Positions 6,006 through 6,833 of a DNA stretch of 6,833 nucleotides are shown here, in pieces. The position numbers and the translations under genes were made by a program. The DNA is taken from positions 1-6,833 of the forward strand of contig CALIXB010000035.1 of NCBI GenBank assembly GCA_938046775.1, read 5' to 3'. Numbering within the stretch: position 1 is the first letter of the stretch; each line of letters opens with the position of its first letter. The DNA is from an uncultured Candidatus Saccharibacteria bacterium (GTDB taxonomy: Bacteria; Patescibacteriota; Saccharimonadia; Saccharimonadales; Saccharimonadaceae). The notes under the pieces are model-generated. The model did no database searches. It saw only the letters and a list, made by a program, of their open reading frames with translations, and was not told the DNA's origin.

Positions 6006-6034
6006 TTGACATTTTTATGTTTGTGTGCTATAGT
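6006..6034 (+). promoter_or_regulatory. Near-consensus promoter giving a leaderless mRNA
   Basis: A perfect TTGACA (6006-6011), a 17-nt spacer, and TATAGT (6029-6034) with an extended -10 TGC. The predicted start, 7 nt after the -10 box, is the A of the ATG at 6041. It is the strongest promoter in the window by sequence. Confidence 0.88.
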
Positions 6035-6040
6035 TAAAAC

Positions 6041-6334
6041 ATGTTAGAATTATTAAAACAAATATTTACCGTCTGGAACAGCGAAAAGAACCAGCGGTTG
6101 AAGTTGCAGCAGGCATATTTAATTTTGGCAATTATCGGGCTGGTGGCCGCGGGATTATCAACGCTATTTAGCGTTTCCTCGGCACATTTAGCGGCGTCTT
6201 TTTCTGGTATTTTGGCGGTTACATTTTTAGTCAACGGCATCGCCTGGGGATTGATCGATACTTTCATAACGCCGAGGCTGCCAAAGGCCAGCCAGACCAA
6301 ATCTAAAGCAAAATCTAAGACGACTAAGCGCTAG
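6041..6334 (+). CDS. Small two-helix membrane protein with a Lys-rich tail, unknown function
   Basis: A 97-residue protein that I do not recognise. It has an amphipathic N-terminus (MLELLKQIFTVWNSEKNQRL), hydrophobic segments at about 25-45 and 51-73 joined by a short loop, and a basic tail (KASQTKSKAKSKTTKR, 82-97). Positive charge at both ends suggests that the N- and C-termini face the cytoplasm with a small external hairpin. No catalytic motif is visible. The ATG is chosen because it coincides with the transcription start predicted from the promoter at 6006-6034; no Shine-Dalgarno sequence precedes it. It is monocistronic, sitting between the tRNA terminator and the next tRNA promoter. 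The strong promoter suggests an abundant protein. The basic tail could contact nucleic acid or membrane, but that is speculation. Confidence 0.8.
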   Translation: MLELLKQIFTVWNSEKNQRLKLQQAYLILAIIGLVAAGLSTLFSVSSAHLAASFSGILAVTFLVNGIAWGLIDTFITPRLPKASQTKSKAKSKTTKR

Positions 6335-6364
6335 TTGCTAAATAACTGTCTAATATGCTAGAAT
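6335..6364 (+). promoter_or_regulatory. Putative promoter of the tRNA-Thr(GGT) region
   Basis: TTGCTA (6335-6340), directly after the TAG of the preceding gene, and TAGAAT (6359-6364) are 18 nt apart, with TGC forming an extended -10. Start would be near 6371, so the transcript would pass through the decayed tRNA copy at 6423 before the intact tRNA at 6521. Confidence 0.55.
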
Positions 6365-6374
6365 CAAGCAGTCG

Positions 6375-6405
6375 GATAGTGGCTCTTTTAGTTGCAGAAA
6401 CGAGT
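6375..6405 (+). other. Possible relic of a tRNA-Thr 3' end plus terminator
   Basis: GATAGTGGCTC (6375-6385) matches GATCGTGGCTC at the 3' end of the intact tRNA-Thr (6584-6594) at 10 of 11 positions. GCAGAAACGAGT (6394-6405) matches the terminator GCAGAAATGCGAGT (6611-6624) apart from a 2-nt gap. The order is the same and the spacing shorter. This may be the remains of an older duplicate; the short length leaves chance possible. Confidence 0.35.
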
Positions 6406-6420
6406 GATTGTCTGATGGCT

Positions 6421-6545
6421 ATGCCGCGATAGCTCAGTTGGTAGAGCGCTACCATAGTAAGCCATAGGCTTATCTGGGTAGTTCTATCACTGACTCGGGC
6501 ATGAAAGTAACAAATTAGATGCCGCGATAGCTCAGTTGGTAGAGC
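6421..6545 (+). repeat. 27-bp perfect direct repeat (6421-6447 and 6519-6545)
   Basis: The two copies, 98 bp apart, start with ATGCCGCGATAGCTC and end with GGTAGAGC. They include two bases before the tRNA, the acceptor strand and the whole D arm. The second copy is the 5' part of the intact tRNA-Thr(GGT). Confidence 0.95.
6423..6502 (+). pseudogene. Decayed tRNA-Thr copy (tRNA-like element)
   Basis: The 5' acceptor strand and D arm are identical to the intact tRNA-Thr(GGT) 98 nt downstream. The anticodon loop region remains similar (CCATAGTAAG against CCATGGTAAG), which would give anticodon AGT, but the anticodon stem no longer pairs, no good T arm is present and there is no CCA. TCGGGC (6495-6500) can still pair with the acceptor strand if one G bulges. 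Instead of an anticodon arm a long hairpin can form: CTACC (6449-6453) with GGTAG (6477-6481), and inside it TAAGCC / GGCTTA (6458-6463 / 6467-6472). I read it as a degenerate duplicate; a functional tRNA-like RNA cannot be excluded. Confidence 0.6.
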
Positions 6546-6596
6546 AACGCCATGGTAAGGCGTAGGTCTCGGGTTCAAGTCCCGATCGTGGCTCCA
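6521..6596 (+). tRNA. tRNA-Thr (anticodon GGT)
   Basis: The cloverleaf is complete. The acceptor stem GCCGCGA / TCGTGGC has one G-U pair; the D arm is AGCTCAGTTGGTAGAGC; the anticodon stem ACGCC / GGCGT holds the loop ATGGTAA, with GGT at 6554-6556 reading ACC/ACT. The T arm is TCGGG TTCAAGT CCCGA. Discriminator T6593 is followed by an encoded CCA (6594-6596). With the TGT isoacceptor at 5760 it covers much of the Thr codon box. Confidence 0.96.
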
Positions 6597-6605
6597 TAAA
6601 ATGTG

Positions 6606-6630
6606 GATTCGCAGAAATGCGAGTCTTTTT
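6606..6630 (+). terminator. Intrinsic terminator after tRNA-Thr(GGT)
   Basis: The 8-bp stem GATTCGCA / TGCGAGTC (one G-U pair) is closed by a stable GAAA tetraloop and followed by five T. It begins 10 nt after the tRNA's CCA. Confidence 0.9.
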
Positions 6631-6642
6631 AATTTGCATCAG

Positions 6643-6668
6643 AAAGACCAGCATTTCGTTGGTCTTTT
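6643..6668 (+). terminator. Second intrinsic terminator-like hairpin
   Basis: AAAGACCAGC (6643-6652) pairs with GTTGGTCTTT (6658-6667) in 10 bp with one G-U and loop ATTTC, followed by T and ATTTTG. The A-rich 5' side would give a weak T tract on the minus strand, so it could act both ways, but it is better on the plus strand. Confidence 0.65.
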
Positions 6669-6722
6669 ATTTTGCTTCATGAGGCTATCTGTCCTGTAGA
6701 TAACTTCATGCAGGCAAAATAA
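6667..6722. repeat. 56-nt imperfect palindrome (long hairpin)
   Basis: TTATTTTGC (6667-6675) pairs with GCAAAATAA (6714-6722), CATGAGG (6678-6684) with CTTCATG (6704-6710), and TATCT (6686-6690) with AGATA (6698-6702). This gives 21 bp broken only by a TT/CAG internal loop and one C-A mismatch, around the 7-nt loop GTCCTGT. No T tract follows, so it is not an ordinary terminator. Function unknown. Confidence 0.7.
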
Positions 6723-6833
6723 TCGAAATAGAGCATCGGAACTTAACAATTTGGCTTTATATAAACGTTAATCCAAGTTGTCAGTGTTTTGCCGAACGCT
6801 GGGTAAAGGCGAAGAGGTTATGAGCGACTGCGA
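6723..6833. other. Unassigned right edge
   Basis: I see no gene that I can support here. On the minus strand two frames are open from the edge, ending at stops at 6768-6770 and 6781-6783, and either could be the last 16-21 codons of a gene entering from the right. On the plus strand a frame is open from GTG 6784 to the edge, without a good ribosome binding site. TATATAA (6759-6765) is AT-rich but lacks a clear -35. Confidence 0.3.

Noticed and set aside
6421..6545. Phage or element integration (att) site from the tRNA repeat
   Set aside because: The repeated part is the 5' half of the tRNA and encloses only 98 bp with no integrase gene; integration usually duplicates the 3' end.
6324..6578. 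An 84-codon minus-strand frame across the tRNA-Thr region
   Set aside because: It is antisense to an intact tRNA and its decayed copy; such frames are a well-known source of spurious proteins.
6667..6722. Integron attC-like site
   Set aside because: The hairpin lacks the GTTRRRY / RYYYAAC core-site pair, and no integrase or cassette array is present.
1..6833. Possible reassigned UGA codon, since all eight clear genes end in TAA or TAG
   Set aside because: No gene contains an in-frame TGA and glycine is coded normally by GGN; eight stops are too few to infer a changed code.
1..6833. CRISPR array
   Set aside because: No series of short repeats with regular unique spacers is present; the only direct repeat is the tRNA-derived pair.

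Overview
The window looks like a compact piece of chromosome from a Patescibacteria/CPR bacterium, most likely Saccharibacteria (TM7). This is inferred, not proven. The reasons are tightly overlapping genes, extended -10 promoters (TGnTATAAT-like) placed about 7-10 nt upstream of start codons so that mRNAs would be leaderless, a divergent TrpRS, a reduced delta'-like clamp-loader protein, and small unrecognised membrane proteins. All coding genes are on the + strand and read without in-frame TGA, consistent with the standard bacterial code.

Layout. At 2-493 is the 3' part of a gene that enters from the left edge and resembles the second half of a prephenate/arogenate dehydrogenase (TyrA family). 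At 544-1014 is a small multi-pass membrane protein behind its own promoter. From 1020 to 5020 lies what looks like one operon: a promoter, a leaderless 25-residue leader peptide with one Trp codon, a classical attenuator (alternative hairpins plus an intrinsic terminator), an Asp/Glu racemase-family gene, trpS (TAATG overlap), a possible 31-codon ORF, an RluA-family pseudouridine synthase and a holB-like delta' gene (TAGTG overlap). The holB stop codon lies inside the -10 box of the next gene, a membrane-anchored TPR protein (5031-5717).

The last 1.1 kb is RNA-rich. It holds a strong tRNA promoter, tRNA-Thr(TGT) and tRNA-Tyr(GTA), an intrinsic terminator, a leaderless 97-residue membrane protein behind a near-consensus promoter, and then a tRNA-Thr(GGT) preceded by at least one decayed partial copy of itself (a perfect 27-bp direct repeat). 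Two intrinsic terminators and a 56-nt imperfect palindrome follow. I can assign nothing with confidence in the last ~110 bases.

The most interesting system is the leader at 1020-1203. If the read-out is right, a bacterium that probably cannot make tryptophan uses ribosome-mediated attenuation, with a leaderless trpL-like peptide, to adjust the synthetase that charges tRNA-Trp together with a racemase, a pseudouridine synthase and a clamp-loader gene, rather than a trp biosynthetic operon.
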